Below are positions 5,515 to 6,596 of a DNA stretch of 6,596 nt, piece after piece. The DNA comes from Methanospirillum sp. GTDB lineage: Archaea > Halobacteriota > Methanomicrobia > Methanomicrobiales > Methanospirillaceae. A program made the translations under genes and the position numbers. The stretch lies in the NCBI GenBank assembly GCA_028679485.1, contig JAJRBL010000050.1:1-6596 (forward strand), read 5' to 3'. Under the pieces are notes generated by a model. The model saw only the letters and a list, made by a program, of their open reading frames with translations, did no database searches and had not been told where the DNA came from. Numbering within the stretch: the first letter of the stretch is position 1; each line of letters begins with the position of its first letter.

Positions 5515-5522
5515 TGTATACA
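5515..5522. repeat. TGTATACA palindrome, copy 2 (directly before flavoprotein ATG)
   Basis: Identical to the palindrome at 1543-1550. It abuts the ATG at 5523, and GACG precedes both copies at a distance of 0-2 bp. No ribosome-binding site is present, so the message may be leaderless with this element at its start. Confidence 0.35.
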
Positions 5523-6596
5523 ATGCAGATACAGGAGATTATCAGGTCCCATGTCCTGGTCATCGGGAGTGGAGGAGCAGGAGTCCGGGCTGCGATAGAG
5601 GCCTCCGGATCCGGAACCTGTGTTCTTGTCTCCAAGACGATCGTCGGAAAAGGCGGATGCACGATCATGGCCGAGGGCGGATTCAATGCCGTGATGAACA
5701 GCGCGGACAATATCTCCGATCACTTTGCCGATACCCTGCGGGGAGGGGCATATCTGAATGATTCCAACCTTGTACGGGTACTCACGGAAGAAGCCCCCGG
5801 AAGAATGCAGGATCTCATCTCCTGGGGCGCCGTGTTTGATGTCACCGATACCTGCACGGTCTGCCAGCGCCCCTTCGGAGGACAGTGTTTTCCCCGTACC
5901 TGTTACGCAGGCGACAGGACCGGGCATGAGATGATGATCACCCTCATGGAAAGGCTCTCACAAACGACGGTACAGGTCTTCCATGAGATCACTGCCTTTG
6001 AACTGGTTGTCAGCTGCGGAAGGGTCACCGGAATGCTGGGGCTCGACCGCAACGGGAAGTTCTACCTCTTCCTTGCCGATGCAACGATCCTGGCAACCGG
6101 CGGAGGAACACGGGTATATGACATATCCACCAACTCCATGAGCGGCTCGGGTGACGGGTATGCCCTCGGATGGCGGGCAGGTGCTGAACTTATCGACATG
6201 GAACAGGTTCAGTTCCACCCGACCGGGGCAGTATTTCCCTGGGATGCACGTGGACGGCTGGTTACCGAGGCAGTCAGGGGCGAAGGAGGCATTCTGAAAA
6301 ACTCTCTTGGAGAGCGGTTCATGTCACGGTACGATCCGGTAAAGATGGAACTTTCAACCAGGGATGTTGTTGCACGCGCCTGTGCAACCGAGATTCAGGA
6401 AGGGAGAGGTACACCGCACGGGGGAGTATGGCTTGATGTATCCCATCTCCCGGCCAGACAGATAGAAGAGCGTCTTCCGGTCATGCTGGAACAGTTCCTG
6501 AAATACGGGGTTGACATCAGGACTGAACCGATGGAGGTCGCGCCAACCGCCCACCATATCATGGGAGGCCTCCGGATCGATACCTTCTGCCAGACC
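5523..6596 (+). CDS. tfrA: Fumarate reductase/succinate dehydrogenase flavoprotein, TfrA-like, partial at right edge
   Basis: 358 residues are visible and the frame is open at the right edge. The N-terminal FAD-binding motif is VLVIGSGGAG (11-20), followed by GGCTIMAEGG (44-53), QRPFGG (115-120), RTCYAGDRTGHE (125-136) and ILATGGGTRVY (189-199). Active-site residues of the fumarate reductase family are in place: HPTG with His232, RGEGG with Arg252, STRD with Arg280 (proton-shuttle Arg) and HHIMGG with His344/345. Cys46 occupies the position of the His that binds FAD covalently in bacterial SdhA/FrdA, so FAD is probably non-covalent. Cysteines 111, 114, 122 and 127 form an unusual cluster. In methanogens this family includes TfrA of CoM/CoB thiol:fumarate reductase, which feeds the incomplete reductive TCA pathway; that assignment is inferred, as no TfrB is visible. 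L-aspartate oxidase is less likely given RGEGGIL and STRD. No ribosome-binding site precedes the ATG. Confidence 0.85.
   Translation, partial: MQIQEIIRSHVLVIGSGGAGVRAAIEASGSGTCVLVSKTIVGKGGCTIMAEGGFNAVMNSADNISDHFADTLRGGAYLNDSNLVRVLTEEAPGRMQDLISWGAVFDVTDTCTVCQRPFGGQCFPRTCYAGDRTGHEMMITLMERLSQTTVQVFHEITAFELVVSCGRVTGMLGLDRNGKFYLFLADATILATGGGTRVYDISTNSMSGSGDGYALGWRAGAELIDMEQVQFHPTGAVFPWDARGRLVTEAVRGEGGILKNSLGERFMSRYDPVKMELSTRDVVARACATEIQEGRGTPHGGVWLDVSHLPARQIEERLPVMLEQFLKYGVDIRTEPMEVAPTAHHIMGGLRIDTFCQT

Larger units (their letters stand above)
5399..5522. promoter_or_regulatory. Divergent promoter region, aspartate kinase / flavoprotein
   Basis: 124-bp non-coding spacer between two genes read in opposite directions, so it should hold both promoters. 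No strong canonical TATA box is visible on either strand. Weak AT-rich candidates are AATCATATTC (5451-5460) and ATCAAAACTTCAAAG (5483-5497). The latter is 26-40 bp before the flavoprotein ATG and could drive a leaderless transcript. The spacer also carries a 15-bp inverted repeat and a TGTATACA palindrome, listed separately. Confidence 0.5.

Noticed and set aside
5484..5927. 147-codon open frame on the minus strand
   Set aside because: Antisense to the flavoprotein N-terminus, which has clear FAD-binding motifs. It also runs into the promoter spacer.
1..6596. Search for CRISPR arrays, tRNA/rRNA genes, insertion sequences or defence genes
   Set aside because: None seen. The window is densely packed with core genes, without direct-repeat arrays, transposase motifs or terminal inverted repeats.

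Overview
The window looks like a chromosomal core-gene segment of a methanogenic euryarchaeon, most likely Methanomicrobiales or a close relative. The evidence is an archaeal LSm next to ribosomal protein L37e, an archaeal SepF next to a ZPR1-type zinc-finger protein, an MCT-1-like PUA protein, a fumarate-reductase flavoprotein of the kind methanogens use as TfrA, and TATA-like boxes with short or absent leaders. The genus is an inference and cannot be fixed from this segment. There are no signs of mobile DNA, CRISPR arrays, or rRNA or tRNA genes. Eight genes are recognised and nearly all the DNA is coding.

Left block (minus strand, 1-1425): lsm, rpl37e and purF form a tight operon with gaps of 13 and 2 nt. 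purF runs off the left edge; the glutaminase domain and the start of the phosphoribosyltransferase domain are present. A 129-bp spacer (1426-1554, counted from the preferred lsm start) separates lsm from the divergent plus-strand genes and holds a plausible promoter on each strand.

Middle block (plus strand, 1555-3009): a PUA-domain protein, then sepF, then a ZPR1-like gene that begins with TTG 2 nt after sepF. This block combines translation-related RNA binding with cytokinesis (SepF anchors FtsZ to the membrane in archaea). It meets purM tail to tail, and a shared TTAA supplies the stop codon on both strands.

Right block: aspartate kinase and purM (minus strand, 5398 to 3006) are translationally coupled through a 1-nt TGATG overlap. 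This pairs the first step of the aspartate-family amino acid pathway with a purine step. Divergent to them, and truncated by the right edge, is a fumarate reductase/succinate dehydrogenase flavoprotein with all the recognisable active-site residues that fall in the window. It has Cys where covalently flavinylated relatives have His, and it has an unusual cysteine cluster. The 124-bp divergent spacer holds a perfect inverted repeat.

Most of this is ordinary housekeeping sequence. The points most worth a second look are the same 8-bp palindrome TGTATACA directly before the starts of two plus-strand genes, the cysteine pattern in the flavoprotein, and the gene partnerships (sepF with ZPR1, aspartate kinase with purM).
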